A DNA stretch of 64,000 nucleotides from Clostridium sp. DSM 17811 (lineage in GTDB: Bacteria > Bacillota > Clostridia > Clostridiales > Clostridiaceae), in assembly GCF_018861905.1 (NCBI RefSeq), contig NZ_JAHLDU010000003.1, positions 243,969-307,968 of the forward strand. The letters run 5' to 3'. Position numbers and translations under genes: made by a program. Numbering within the stretch: position 1 is the stretch's first letter; each line of letters begins with the position of its first letter. Under the pieces are notes generated by a model that was not told where the DNA came from, searched no databases, and worked only from the letters and a program-made list of their open reading frames with translations. Positions 35,067-44,367 of this stretch are shown piece by piece.

Positions 35067-35293
35067 AATACCATACTTAAAGAAACTTTTTAATATATAA
35101 GTGATAGTAAGGTATATCTCTAAGATTGCTCCTATTACCATTCGTGCTTATATTCTTAAGAAATAAGCCAATGGCATTAAAAGTGTCATTGGTTTATGTT
35201 ATAATTTTTTTGAGTTAAGGCTGTTATTTAGAAGCATAGTATATACTTGATTTGAAGAGAAATAGGTATTAAAAAAAGAAGGAGAGCGAAAAA

Positions 35294-35554
35294 ATGGAAC
35301 AGTTTTTTAAAGCAATAGATGAAAAGATAAGAAAGTCGGGATATCCTGGAGAAGTCAGTGGAGAAGAAATCTACGCTGAAATAAGTGATGAGGCCGAGGA
35401 TCAAGAAGAAGGAAGTTATTTATTCATGAAGAGGCAAAATGATGATATCATGTTCGAATACAGAGTGGATATTTTAGAGGATAATATTAATTTAGCAACC
35501 CTCACGATAAATACACCAGAGAGAAAGTACTTTATTGATTTTGATGCTGAATAG
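35294..35554 (+). CDS. Small acidic hypothetical protein
   Basis: 86 residues, strong RBS AGAAGGAGAG. Acidic, no membrane segment: AIDEKIRKSGYPGEVSGEEI, then FMKRQNDDIMFEYRVDILED and a terminal strand-like FIDFDAE. Reads like a small alpha/beta protein. Located 228 bp after the DinG gene. Family not recognised. Confidence 0.6.
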   Translation: MEQFFKAIDEKIRKSGYPGEVSGEEIYAEISDEAEDQEEGSYLFMKRQNDDIMFEYRVDILEDNINLATLTINTPERKYFIDFDAE

Positions 35555-35759
35555 ATAAACGTATTGGGGGTGAAGATGAAAATTATATGCATTGCATAAT
35601 GAGATAAGATTTTATATTTATTAACCACAAATTGTTATTATGGTGAAACAACATAAAAATTTATAAAATAATATAAGGGATGGTGCTTGCACATATGGCA
35701 AAGTAGGGGAAAAGAATAAGAGATATGCTGAAATTGTATTGTACCTTGAAGTAAGAGGG

Positions 35760-36140
35760 ATGTTGGGTTTTAAAATAACAAAAGAGTATCCAAAAGCATA
35801 TTTTATGGATTCTTCTTACCAAGGTAAGTATCAAATGACTTTAATTAATGATAAATTTATTAAGTTAAAATGTATGTGTGGTGGATTCTCTAAGAAAGTT
35901 AAAGGTGGAGATGTAATAATACCAAGAAAAGTATTGAGTGAAGAAGGAACATCATTACACTATTATGAAAATATTAAATTTGTAGAACAGTCTGAAATAC
36001 TGATATCAAAAGGGTTAAGTTATTTTAACCAGTATTTTAATAAATATCAACTCAATACAGTTACAAATTGGGGAAATGATATTTCCCAACTTGTAATAGA
36101 TAAACAATATGAACATGATTTAATATGGAAAAGCATTTAA
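35760..36140 (+). CDS. Hypothetical protein, 126 aa
   Basis: Begins at ATG 35760 (GTAAGAGGG close by) or at TTG 35739; neither has ideal spacing. Content: LGFKITKEYPKAYFMDSSYQ, a Cys/Gly stretch LKCMCGGFSKKVKGGD, then HYYENIKFVEQSEILISKG. No membrane helix. Not recognised; the sequence looks coding throughout. Confidence 0.5.
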   Translation: MLGFKITKEYPKAYFMDSSYQGKYQMTLINDKFIKLKCMCGGFSKKVKGGDVIIPRKVLSEEGTSLHYYENIKFVEQSEILISKGLSYFNQYFNKYQLNTVTNWGNDISQLVIDKQYEHDLIWKSI

Positions 36141-36342
36141 TAATACGGCCACAAACCCGTAAAGATATGCCAATGATTGGAATATTACTTACATTAAAGT
36201 AACTATGATAATTATGGTATAATTAAATGTATTTTATATATTTAGGATTATAGGTCTTTTCAATAAGAATTATATGATGATGTAGCTACAGAAAATAACA
36301 TGGTAAAATTTCTTAAAGAAAGTCAAGATCGTACCAATTATT

Positions 36343-36540
36343 TTATGCTGCAAAAAATATTGGCACTAAAAGTATGGACCCTATAATGAGACATATGCCT
36401 GTAATACTTGTACCTTGAAGTATATATTTAATACCTTTTTTACTGTAACCATCCCTTTTAAAAGACCTCATTCCGATAATCCAAAGAAATAATGCTATTG
36501 TTATTATTAGAATATTCATTGAAAACAATATTTTAAGCAT
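36343..36540 (-). CDS. Small two-helix membrane protein
   Basis: 65 residues with RBS TTTGGAGGC directly upstream of ATG 36540. Two membrane helices (residues 4-23 and 44-63) joined by a basic loop RSFKRDGYSKKGIKYIL. Function unknown. Confidence 0.6.
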   Translation of the reverse strand: MLKILFSMNILIITIALFLWIIGMRSFKRDGYSKKGIKYILQGTSITGICLIIGSILLVPIFFAA

Positions 36541-36647
36541 TTAAGCCTCCAAACTTTTGTAGTGTTTTACAATTAATTTATTAAGGAATTTCTTAAAGGT
36601 GTATAATATAAAAATATACACCCACTTCATGAGTAGTAAAAAAACAG

Positions 36648-37970
36648 CTATTTATCTAAACTAACAATATAAGTATTTATTTGACTATTACCTGCAAGAG
36701 AATCTCCATAAGTAAATGAGAAAGCGGAACTTGTACTATCCCAACAAATATTCGAAATGTCCACTCTTACCGGCACCTTCTTTTCTACTTCCTTACCATT
36801 CTTATCTATTGATTTAAATATATTATAAACAATCTTTGCTCCTTTATCTTTTAAAGTAGAAGAGTTAACTATTTCTTTTATAGCACCTGTCTTAACATCT
36901 ATGATTTTAATAGATGGGTCAGGAGTAACGCCCTGGGTAGTGCCAATCTGATCAGCAAATTCTACATAAGCAACTTTACTTCCATCTGGTGATAATACGC
37001 TGGTAGTATAACATTTACCTTTAGGTAATTTTATGTCTTGTAGCTGTTTGCCAGATTCATCCATAATAATTGTTCCAAAAGTTCTATTTAAAAATACTCC
37101 ATCAGATGATTGTCCACCGTTATTATCAAAATGATCAATTATAATTGTTTTACCCTTTTTATCTGCCGTTCGAGAGTACTTATTTGAAAAAATAGTTTTT
37201 ATGTCTTTAGTCCTAACATCAACAGTGCATAATTTAACCCCTTCTTTTCCATTCTTATCTTGAGTATAAAAGAATTTACCTTCTACACTAGTTCCTAAAT
37301 CTTTTATATCATCAACCCCAGATATCCAGGCACTATCGAATTTATCAGCATTATAGCTACCATTTGCATATATTTTCCCAGTTGTATCAATGATTTCCCA
37401 TTTGTCAAAATAGTTTGCTAAAATTTTAGTGTTGCTTACCCATATAAATTGTGCATCACTATTAAGTTTTTCTGTATTTATATTTGTAATCTCACCTGTA
37501 GATAAATTTAATAATTTTACATTTTTATGAAGAAGGTCCCCAGAATCGAGAGTTTTTTTCCATTCAGCACTTCCGATTTTAGGAATGGTTCTTGCCTCTG
37601 AATAAAGAACATACTTTTTATCAGGAGACACACCCATAAGTTCAGCTATATTTACATCTTTAAAGTCTTTAGAAATTTTTGTATTTAAATTATAGATGCT
37701 GCAGTATCTTATAGGGATGGTAGAATCCGGGTTCTTAAACTCTCCTTTTTTAGTTAATGTTAAAACCTCATTGTCATTAATCCAAGCCGTACTTTCAATT
37801 TTTTGATATTTGTCGATTTGATAGCCATTTTCATTTGTTTGAGCAGACGGCTTGTATGCCATTACCTTTATGTTCTGTATAGCTGAAGTATGATAGTTTA
37901 TAGCATATGCACTCATGCCACCTACAACTCCTACCGTTAAAATCAGGGATAAAATCTTTTTTCTAACCAT
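36648..37970 (-). CDS. Exported TolB/WD40-like beta-propeller protein
   Basis: 440 residues. N-terminal signal sequence (KKILSLILTVGVVGGMSAYA). The body has repeated blade motifs: VSPDKKYVLYSEA, LSPDGSKVAYVEF, LNLSTGEITNI, IDVKTGAIKEI, as in TolB-like propellers, preceded by the ESTAWINDNEVLTLT strand. Probably anchored outside the membrane. It follows the histidine kinase gene by 86 bp and may be a target or sensor partner of that two-component system. Confidence 0.75.
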   Translation of the reverse strand: MVRKKILSLILTVGVVGGMSAYAINYHTSAIQNIKVMAYKPSAQTNENGYQIDKYQKIESTAWINDNEVLTLTKKGEFKNPDSTIPIRYCSIYNLNTKISKDFKDVNIAELMGVSPDKKYVLYSEARTIPKIGSAEWKKTLDSGDLLHKNVKLLNLSTGEITNINTEKLNSDAQFIWVSNTKILANYFDKWEIIDTTGKIYANGSYNADKFDSAWISGVDDIKDLGTSVEGKFFYTQDKNGKEGVKLCTVDVRTKDIKTIFSNKYSRTADKKGKTIIIDHFDNNGGQSSDGVFLNRTFGTIIMDESGKQLQDIKLPKGKCYTTSVLSPDGSKVAYVEFADQIGTTQGVTPDPSIKIIDVKTGAIKEIVNSSTLKDKGAKIVYNIFKSIDKNGKEVEKKVPVRVDISNICWDSTSSAFSFTYGDSLAGNSQINTYIVSLDK

Positions 37971-38056
37971 TGAATTTTCCTCCTTGTATCTATCTAATCT
38001 TATAGTAACAAAAACTTTTCACAAAATTATAAACAAATGTCACAATTTTGTAAATT

Positions 38057-39523
38057 CTATATAGAAAATTCAACAAAAAAAATAGTGCCTTCATTTAGCT
38101 TAGAATCTACATTTATAGTGCCCTGTTGCTTTTTAACCAACTTTTCCACCAAAGCTAGGCCTAGCCCAGCACCCCCTGTTTCACGACTTCTATGACTTTC
38201 AACTCTATAAAATGGTTCGAAAATTTTATACAAATCTTTTTTACAAATACCTATCCCTGTATCAGCAACTTTTATAGTTATTTTATTACCATTTTTATGA
38301 CATTCTATATCTATACTTCCATTAGGCCTATTATATTTTATAGCATTATCAATTAAATTAATAATAATAATTCTCAAGCTTTCTTCATCTATTGTAACAA
38401 TAATATTTTCAACATCACAGTTGAAAGTTAAGTTGTTTTTATTTATTTTCCCCATGATTCGCGCGCAAATTTCATCAAATGTTTCCTTTAAATTCACTTC
38501 TTTTTTCTGTGTTTCAAAGTCATATTTCTCTAAAGCAGACAAATTTAAAACCTTATCTACCATAGTTGCCAAACGATCACATTCTTTTGATATATTTAAG
38601 GTTCCATCATTAATTAAACTTAAGTCATTTTCATACATCCCAATTAATTCTGCATATGCTTTTATAATAGTAATTGGAGTCTTAAACTCATGAGTTACGT
38701 TGCCTATAAATTCCTTTTGTTCCTTGTCCATTTTTTGTAATTTATCTATTGCCAGACTCAAAGAATCTCTCTCAACTTCAAGATCTTCAATATTTTTCTC
38801 TATAGTATTACTCATGAATACTATACCTCTGCTTAGCTCCCCTAATTCATCATTACGATTGACTAGTTGTATTTTATTAAAATCACTTTTTCGAATATTT
38901 TCTACTGAATCTTTCATTATATATATATCTCTGGTGAGATTGGAAAAGTAAAAAATGCCAAGAATTACACCAAATATCAAAGCTAGAAAACCTGTTCCAT
39001 AAAACATTTTTTTTGTATTATCATAAAATAAACTGCTCTCTTTAACTGAATATTCAAGTTCTAAAATTGCTACTATACCATTTTTATATTTAATTGGTGA
39101 ATAAAAATATATTACATTATTATTTTTTATAAATGATACTTTACCTTGAATAGCATATTTAATCATAAGATTTTTATCTTTATTTTCATTTAACTTACCA
39201 TCCACCTTAAATCCTGAAAGCAGATCTCCTTTCGTATCATATACACTAGCCGGTATAGTTCTAAGCCAAGGCTTGTTAAATATGCTTCCTCTAGCAAGTT
39301 GAGCCTTATTACTAGTTCCATTCTCACCTAAGTTAGAGCGTTCACTAAAATATTGCTCAAACATATCCTTTTGCTTAAACAGAGTAGCTTGATCTTGCTT
39401 ATGTTGATAATTTTTTATTCCGTTAAGTACAGAAATGCTCAAAAATGATATAACAACTAATAAGAGTGAGGCTGTAAAAGCTATAAGTTTGAATTTAATC
39501 CCTATTTTCAAATAATTCATCAA
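38057..39523 (-). CDS. Sensor histidine kinase with extracellular domain
   Basis: 488 residues. Membrane helices about 11-31 and 172-192 flank an extracellular PAS-like/dCache-type domain (GDLLSGFKVDGKLNENKDKN). HAMP follows, then HisKA NVTHEFKTPITIIKAYAELI, N box NLIDNAIKYN, G1 VADTGIGI, F box FEPFYRVES and G2 GGAGLGLALVEKLV. Its start lies inside the end of the response-regulator gene (29-bp overlap), so the two are translationally coupled. Confidence 0.92.
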   Translation of the reverse strand: MMNYLKIGIKFKLIAFTASLLLVVISFLSISVLNGIKNYQHKQDQATLFKQKDMFEQYFSERSNLGENGTSNKAQLARGSIFNKPWLRTIPASVYDTKGDLLSGFKVDGKLNENKDKNLMIKYAIQGKVSFIKNNNVIYFYSPIKYKNGIVAILELEYSVKESSLFYDNTKKMFYGTGFLALIFGVILGIFYFSNLTRDIYIMKDSVENIRKSDFNKIQLVNRNDELGELSRGIVFMSNTIEKNIEDLEVERDSLSLAIDKLQKMDKEQKEFIGNVTHEFKTPITIIKAYAELIGMYENDLSLINDGTLNISKECDRLATMVDKVLNLSALEKYDFETQKKEVNLKETFDEICARIMGKINKNNLTFNCDVENIIVTIDEESLRIIIINLIDNAIKYNRPNGSIDIECHKNGNKITIKVADTGIGICKKDLYKIFEPFYRVESHRSRETGGAGLGLALVEKLVKKQQGTINVDSKLNEGTIFFVEFSI

Positions 39524-40211
39524 CCCCTTTATAGCCTACTCCATGAACAGTTTGTATTAATTTTTCATAAGTATAACCCAACTTTTTTCTTATTCTTTGA
39601 ATATGTGTATCAACTGTTCGTGTACCGCCAATATATTCCATGCCCCATACTATCTCCAAAAGCCGATCCCTGGAATAGACTACATTTGGATTTAAAAGAA
39701 ACAAATATAATAAATCAAATTCCATTTGTGTAAAATCTATTTTTAGGTTTTTTACACTTACGCTTCTTTGTTTTTTATTAATATTAAAATCTTTAATATT
39801 AATTAGATTATCATTACGTTTCTCATCTGTTGCTTTTTTAAACCTTCTTACTAAAGACTTTACCCTTGCAATAACTTCCCTTAGATCAAAAGGTTTTGTT
39901 AAATAATCATCTGCTCCTAGTTCTAGGCCTACTAATTTATCTACAATATCATTTTTTGCTGTAAGCATAATAATGCCTATATTTTCTTTTTCTAATTTTT
40001 TGCAAACATCATATCCGTTCATTACAGGTAGCATTAAATCCAGAATTATTATATGTGGATTAAAGCTTTTTACTTTATCAAGGGCTTCTTGTCCATTATA
40101 AGCTTTTTCTACTAAATAACCCTCTCTTTTTAATGCACAATCTAATACATCTAAGATGCTTTTTTCATCATCTACTACAAGTATTTTCTCGTTCAAATTT
40201 TGCACCTCCAT
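39495..40211 (-). CDS. OmpR-family response regulator
   Basis: 238 residues, RBS GGAGGTG. Receiver domain with VDDE, phospho-Asp in IIILDLMLPVMNG, Thr in IIMLTAKND and Lys in DDYLTKPFD; winged helix with TQMEFDLLYLFLLNP and VHGVGYKG. Leads the leftward operon regulator-kinase-propeller protein. Confidence 0.93.
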   Translation of the reverse strand: MEVQNLNEKILVVDDEKSILDVLDCALKREGYLVEKAYNGQEALDKVKSFNPHIIILDLMLPVMNGYDVCKKLEKENIGIIMLTAKNDIVDKLVGLELGADDYLTKPFDLREVIARVKSLVRRFKKATDEKRNDNLINIKDFNINKKQRSVSVKNLKIDFTQMEFDLLYLFLLNPNVVYSRDRLLEIVWGMEYIGGTRTVDTHIQRIRKKLGYTYEKLIQTVHGVGYKGVDELFENRD

Positions 40212-40505
40212 AGTTTGCAGTAGATAGCTTATTTGCTAAAGTACCTACTCTATAATTATATTTTAATTAAGTTTTATTTACCGCGTTTATTGATGTGTTT
40301 TAAATTCTCCATATGGTTAATAGTATATATAACATTAGTACAATTTACAACGATATCCAATATGGTTTATATATTACAATAATCGGGTGGTTCTTATGTG
40401 TTATTAATTTCTCAACATTTAACGAGTAACGAAGTCACAAATTTTATGGTTTATTGTTGTTAAAACTAAAAAAATTGATGAACATATTACGATGGGGGAT
40501 GAATT
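40212..40505. other. Intergenic upstream of the response regulator
   Basis: About 295 bp. TATAATTATA near 40253-40262 is a self-complementary -10 candidate for the leftward operon. I see no gene; the right end runs into a decayed hydrolase gene with RBS GATGGGGGATG. Confidence 0.35.
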
Positions 40506-40826
40506 ATGGTATTTAAAGAATTTGGAAATAAGAATAATAAAGCTATCATTCTTATACATGGATATGTTGTAGCATGGAAAATGTAGAAACCTCAAATAGC
40601 TGTTTTTAGATATTCACTTTCAAATTCAATAGCTAATATTAAAACAGATATACCATATTGTTATGGCTTCAAGTAGGCTTTGCTTGCGAAAAAGTATACT
40701 AAATGTATTTTAACAATAGTACCGAATATTAAAATCAAGGTTTTTAAAGGCCTTGACCACGGAGAACTATGTATAGGTAATCCCGATTTATATATAAAAC
40801 AAGCTACTAAATTTTTTCATTCATAG
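40506..40826 (+). pseudogene. Alpha/beta hydrolase, internally deleted with in-frame stops
   Basis: ATG 40506 gives MVFKEFGNKNNKAIILIHGY-VVAWKM then TAG. The same frame continues KPQIAVFRYSLS, a second TAG, and ends with VPNIKIKVFKGLDHGELCIG-NPDLYIKQATKFF before TAG 40824. Only the start (HGY) and the end (catalytic His in LDHGE) of a hydrolase of about 230 residues remain; the nucleophile region is gone. Confidence 0.75.
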
Positions 40827-40912
40827 CGTAATTATAAAATTAGATGATGTAATTATTATTTTATAAGGGTTATCAAAGGATCCGTTGTTATAATTGACAT
40901 CTTTTTTTGACT

Positions 40913-40951
40913 AAGTGTATCATAAAACATATAAAACCGCATGATACACTT
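40913..40951. terminator. Terminator-like hairpin
   Basis: AAGTGTATCAT (40913-40923) pairs with ATGATACACTT (40941-40951), followed by TTACAA. Stem 11 bp, loop 17 nt. Stand-alone, downstream of the hydrolase remnant. Confidence 0.6.
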
Positions 40952-41154
40952 TTACAACAGATTAAGTAGGTTTATAGAAGTTATTATCTCTCTTTTCCAA
41001 TGTCTCAGTTAATTATCGTTTATTGATAATTATTAATATTTTTGTAATTATAAGTATTTACTCTTATAAGGTTATGTATAAAACAATAATTAGCTACGTA
41101 AATTAGAAAAAAATATTTTAGTAATCTAGGGTTAGTTTTTTTGCGAAATATAAA

Positions 41155-41244
41155 GGAAAATTATGAATGTTTGTTGAATTATGTAAAGAAAGCATCATAA
41201 AACAAGTAATTTGTTAACTTTACATAATGTCTATAATGGGAAGT
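41155..41244 (+). repeat. 90-bp attC-like element with dif-like core, array 2 left end
   Basis: Aligns without gaps to 21799-21888. Block with ATTATGTAAAG (41178-41188), variable 11 bp, inner hairpin AACAA-GTAAT-TTGTT (41201-41215), core ACTTTACATAA / TGTCTA / TAATGGGAAGT (41217-41244). The left core arm pairs perfectly over 11 bp with ATTATGTAAAG. Relative to the other copy, the inner stem shows a compensatory G-C to A-T change. The reverse complement of this core closely resembles the Gram-positive dif sequence as I recall it. Confidence 0.85.
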
Positions 41245-41345
41245 CAAAAAAATTTAATGCTAAATTGATAAATATAGGGAAAATCGAAGATAATTAGATC
41301 ACTTATGTAAGATAAATAAGTCTAATCAAAAAAGGAGAAATAAAA

Positions 41346-42263
41346 ATGAAAAAGTTATCAAAAACTCTTTTTGAACAATTAAATAGCTATATGGATACAG
41401 ACGCTAGACCATTGGAAAAATCTATATTCAATTATTATTTTAATGATTCAAGTGGTTATGATATATTAGATTCATTAGAAGCATTTCAAAACACAGATGG
41501 AGGTTTTGGTAAGGGTATAGAACCCGATTTTAAACTTATAAAGTCCTCACCAATGGCAACATCGATTGGCTTAAGATATTTGAGTAAGTTAGACAATAGT
41601 GATAGGGCACAAAATATGATTGCAAAGGCTGTTGAATATCTTGAGACGACTTTTGATAGTAATAGAAATGGTTGGTATAGTGTTCCAAGTATTGTTAACA
41701 ACTATCCTCATGCACCTTGGTGGGAATTTAGAAATGATATAAATATGACAGTTATTGATTATTCATGGGGAAATCCTACTGCAGAATTGATAGGGTATGT
41801 TTATAAGTACAAAAAATACCTCAATAACCTAGATATTTATTCTTTAATAAATTATGCTATAACTAATTTAAATAAACGTACAGAGTTTAACTCAGAACAT
41901 GAAATAATAAGTTATATTCATATGTATAATACTCTAGAAGAAGAAGTTTCTAGCCAAATTATAGATACATTAAATTTAGCTGTTTCTAAATTAGTGAACA
42001 TACACCAATTTGAGTGGATAAATTATGTACCGACACCATTAAAATTTATAAACTTAGATTCTAAGAACTTTTTTGGAATTGAGGGTAAATTCATAGATCA
42101 AAATTTAGATTATTTAATAGATCGGCTTGAAGAAGATGGTAAGATATTACCTACATGGCAGTGGGACAAATATTTAGAAGAATGGGAAATTGCTAAGATT
42201 GAATGGATGGGAATCCTAACCCTTGAGGCTTTATTGTCTTTATTAAAGTTTAATCGAATATAG
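41346..42263 (+). CDS. Hypothetical protein with prenyltransferase/terpene-cyclase-like repeats
   Basis: 305 residues, RBS AAAAGGAG. LEAFQNTDGGFGKGIEPDF and the later KILPTWQWDKYLEEWEIAK resemble the QxxxGGF/W repeats of alpha-alpha-toroid proteins (prenyltransferase, squalene-hopene cyclase fold). Mostly helical, no signal peptide. The DXDD acid motif of cyclases is not evident, so enzymatic activity is unclear. A single cassette between dif-like sites at 41217 and 42339. Confidence 0.6.
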   Translation: MKKLSKTLFEQLNSYMDTDARPLEKSIFNYYFNDSSGYDILDSLEAFQNTDGGFGKGIEPDFKLIKSSPMATSIGLRYLSKLDNSDRAQNMIAKAVEYLETTFDSNRNGWYSVPSIVNNYPHAPWWEFRNDINMTVIDYSWGNPTAELIGYVYKYKKYLNNLDIYSLINYAITNLNKRTEFNSEHEIISYIHMYNTLEEEVSSQIIDTLNLAVSKLVNIHQFEWINYVPTPLKFINLDSKNFFGIEGKFIDQNLDYLIDRLEEDGKILPTWQWDKYLEEWEIAKIEWMGILTLEALLSLLKFNRI

Positions 42264-42338
42264 TTAGGGTCATAGGAAAGACTTTTCATAAAGTTGGTCA
42301 CAATCAACTGTTAGAATTACTGAAAAAATTAGATAAAC

Positions 42339-42366
42339 TGGACAGGTTATGTCTATAATTGGAAGT
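42339..42366 (+). repeat. dif-like core site (TGTCTA class)
   Basis: TGGACAGGTTA / TGTCTA / TAATTGGAAGT; the left arm and centre are identical to 26964-26980. An upstream segment TCATAAAGTTGGTCA is an imperfect inverted copy of the left arm. Lies 87 bp before the GNAT start. Confidence 0.75.
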
Positions 42367-42452
42367 GTAAAATGAAAGTTTAACGGGGATATGTCCATCT
42401 TGTATAATATGACGAAATAATGGGTTCATATATTTTGAGGGGAGGAATAAAA

Positions 42453-42971
42453 GTGGAATTTTATATTAGACCAATAAATGTTGGTGATGGTAAAGGTATC
42501 AATGAATTAAGACGCATGCCGGGTGTATTTGAAAATATTTTAGGTATTCCGTCAGAGAGGATAAAACGCAATGAAGATTTCATTGTTAATATGGATGTCA
42601 ATCAACATGTGTTTGTTGCTGCTTCAAAGCTTCAAAATGGTGAAGAAATGATTATAGGCACTGCGGGCTTAACTGTAAATGCTAATCATCGCATACGACA
42701 TAGCGGTAGCATCGGCATAATGATTCACAAAGCCTATCAAAATAAAGGTGTTGGTAGTGCCCTAATGAATGCACTTATTGATGTGGCTGACAACTGGTTA
42801 ATGCTTGTTAGAATTGAATTGACTGTTTTTGAGGATAATAAGCGAGCTATAAACTTGTATGAGAAGTTTGGATTTGAAAAGGAAGGGATTAAGCGTCTTG
42901 CAGTAATAAGAAATGGAAAATATGAAAACGAATATTTAATGGCGAGAATAAACTCTGCTCATATACAATGA
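42453..42971 (+). CDS. GNAT-family N-acetyltransferase
   Basis: 172 residues from GTG 42453 behind GGGGAGGAA, which aligns with the family N-terminus FYIRPINVGDGKGI. Acetyl-CoA-binding motif A: GSIGIMIHKAYQNKGVGSALM; motif B INLYEKFGFEKEG. Closest in style to YhhY/L-amino-acid N-acetyltransferases. Substrate not determinable. Confidence 0.88.
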   Translation: MEFYIRPINVGDGKGINELRRMPGVFENILGIPSERIKRNEDFIVNMDVNQHVFVAASKLQNGEEMIIGTAGLTVNANHRIRHSGSIGIMIHKAYQNKGVGSALMNALIDVADNWLMLVRIELTVFEDNKRAINLYEKFGFEKEGIKRLAVIRNGKYENEYLMARINSAHIQ

Positions 42972-43039
42972 GAAAATTGTTAATTCGAAATATTTAATTA
43001 ATATATAATATTTTATATCTATAAATCGGGAGGGTCATT

Positions 43040-43936
43040 ATGATTGAAAAAACATGTGAAATTATTAATGATGAGTATTGTTGCGATATTGATATAACTA
43101 TTGAGGAATGGAAACAATTATTAACTAATCCTACAGTTTTTGATGATAAAAGCAAAGAAGCTATAAAAAAATGGTATATAGAACCTAGATATTCTGCTAC
43201 TTGTGGTTATATAGGTAAAAAATATAATGAGCACAGTATGAGCGCTAATGGAATTATAAATGGTTTAGCGGGAAGGGTCCAAAAGGAGCTTGGACGGTTC
43301 GTTGTGAAGGGAGTAGGCGGTATAGCGGTAGGAACAAGATTTATTGTGGTGATGAAAAGCAAACTGATAGATGTAAAACCAAAGACTTGGGAGTGGACAA
43401 TTAGAGAGGAGCTTATTAAAGCTATTGAGGAATTAAATATATTTTTAGATAATAGTTATACAGATGATGCCCTTGTTTCAGATATCGGCGATAGTGATAT
43501 TTCTTCGGATACCCAACACTTTGAATATAGTGGTAAATCTAAAAATAGGAAAGAACCTATTTATGTACAAAATAAATATTTATATCCTCGAAGTCACAAG
43601 GTATCAATAAATGCTTTACGACATGCAAATTATAAATGTGAATTTGATAATACTCATTTAACATTTACTAGAAGGAATTCAGGCTTAAACTATACTGAAC
43701 CTCATCATTTAGTACCAATTGCTTACCACAATAATTTTGAAGTTTCTCTTGATGTTGAAGAAAATATTGTTTCTTTATGCGGTAATTGTCATAAGCAAAT
43801 ACATTTAGGACAAGGTTTTGAAGTAATGCTAGAAAAGCTATATAATGAGCGAAAAGATTTGTTAAAGATGGTTGGTATATATATATCCTTAGATGAGTTG
43901 ATTAAACTATATAAAAATGATAAATGCGAAAATTGA
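43040..43936 (+). CDS. HNH endonuclease-domain protein
   Basis: 298 residues, RBS GGGAGGG. N-terminal region (residues 1-140) with EEWKQLLTNPTVFDD and YSATCGYIGKKYNEHSMSAN, similar to regions preceding the nuclease in some McrA-like restriction enzymes. Residues about 195-260 form HNH: CEFDNTHLTF, EPHHLVPIAYHNNFEV (HH metal/catalytic), ENIVSLCGNCHKQIHLG. The C-x2-C zinc pair is partial (one early Cys, CGNC later). A probable modification-dependent or stand-alone nuclease carried in array 2. Confidence 0.8.
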   Translation: MIEKTCEIINDEYCCDIDITIEEWKQLLTNPTVFDDKSKEAIKKWYIEPRYSATCGYIGKKYNEHSMSANGIINGLAGRVQKELGRFVVKGVGGIAVGTRFIVVMKSKLIDVKPKTWEWTIREELIKAIEELNIFLDNSYTDDALVSDIGDSDISSDTQHFEYSGKSKNRKEPIYVQNKYLYPRSHKVSINALRHANYKCEFDNTHLTFTRRNSGLNYTEPHHLVPIAYHNNFEVSLDVEENIVSLCGNCHKQIHLGQGFEVMLEKLYNERKDLLKMVGIYISLDELIKLYKNDKCEN

Positions 43937-44125
43937 ATCATAGAATTTAAGGCATCAACAAGTAACTAATTAATGATGACCAGTCACTATATTGATTATA
44001 CAAAAGGAGAAGATTATGTGTGAGAATTGTTGCATAAATGCGATCTATCAAACAGTTCAGTTGTAAGTTGATTGAGAGTATACAGATTTAGATCAAAGGA
44101 ATAATTAGCTCGTTTTTACAACTCT
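43937..44125. other. Intergenic after the HNH gene
   Basis: About 190 bp with no gene. AGTTGTAAG and CTGCTTACAATT lie about 75 bp apart and are partly complementary, but I see no clear terminator. Confidence 0.3.
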
Positions 44126-44297
44126 GCTTACAATTATTTATAAAACGTAATTACCGTCAATAGACTGTAACTATAAATATAAATTAAACATCATAGCTAG
44201 AGGAGTGGAGTTCACAGCAGATTGTAATTGATGTTCATCGATATGAGTATAGATCTCAGTAGTTGCAACACTTTCGTGACCTAGAATTTGTTCTTGT
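44126..44297 (-). pseudogene. Recombinase 3' fragment with degenerate dif-like site, array 2 right end
   Basis: 44183-44297 reads leftward as EQILGHESVATTEIYTHIDE-HQLQSAVNSTPLAMMFN, the C-terminal 37 residues of the recombinase at 24469, including the tail lost there; its stop codon has mutated. GCTTACAATTA / TTTATA (44126-44142) keeps the left arm and spacing of a dif-like site at the same distance from the stop as at 24376 and 32271; the right arm is degenerate. Confidence 0.75.
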
Positions 44298-44367
44298 TGT
44301 GGCAAAGGTGAAATGGGTTTTTGAATAACATTTTATTACGTATTAGTGTATTGAAGGGAGAAATGTA

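Noticed and set aside
21799..44297. Classical integron with IntI and attC
   Set aside because: The recombinase lacks the IntI-specific extra helix, and the sites do not show the GTTRRRY / RYYYAAC boxes consistently; the 11-6-11 dif layout fits better.
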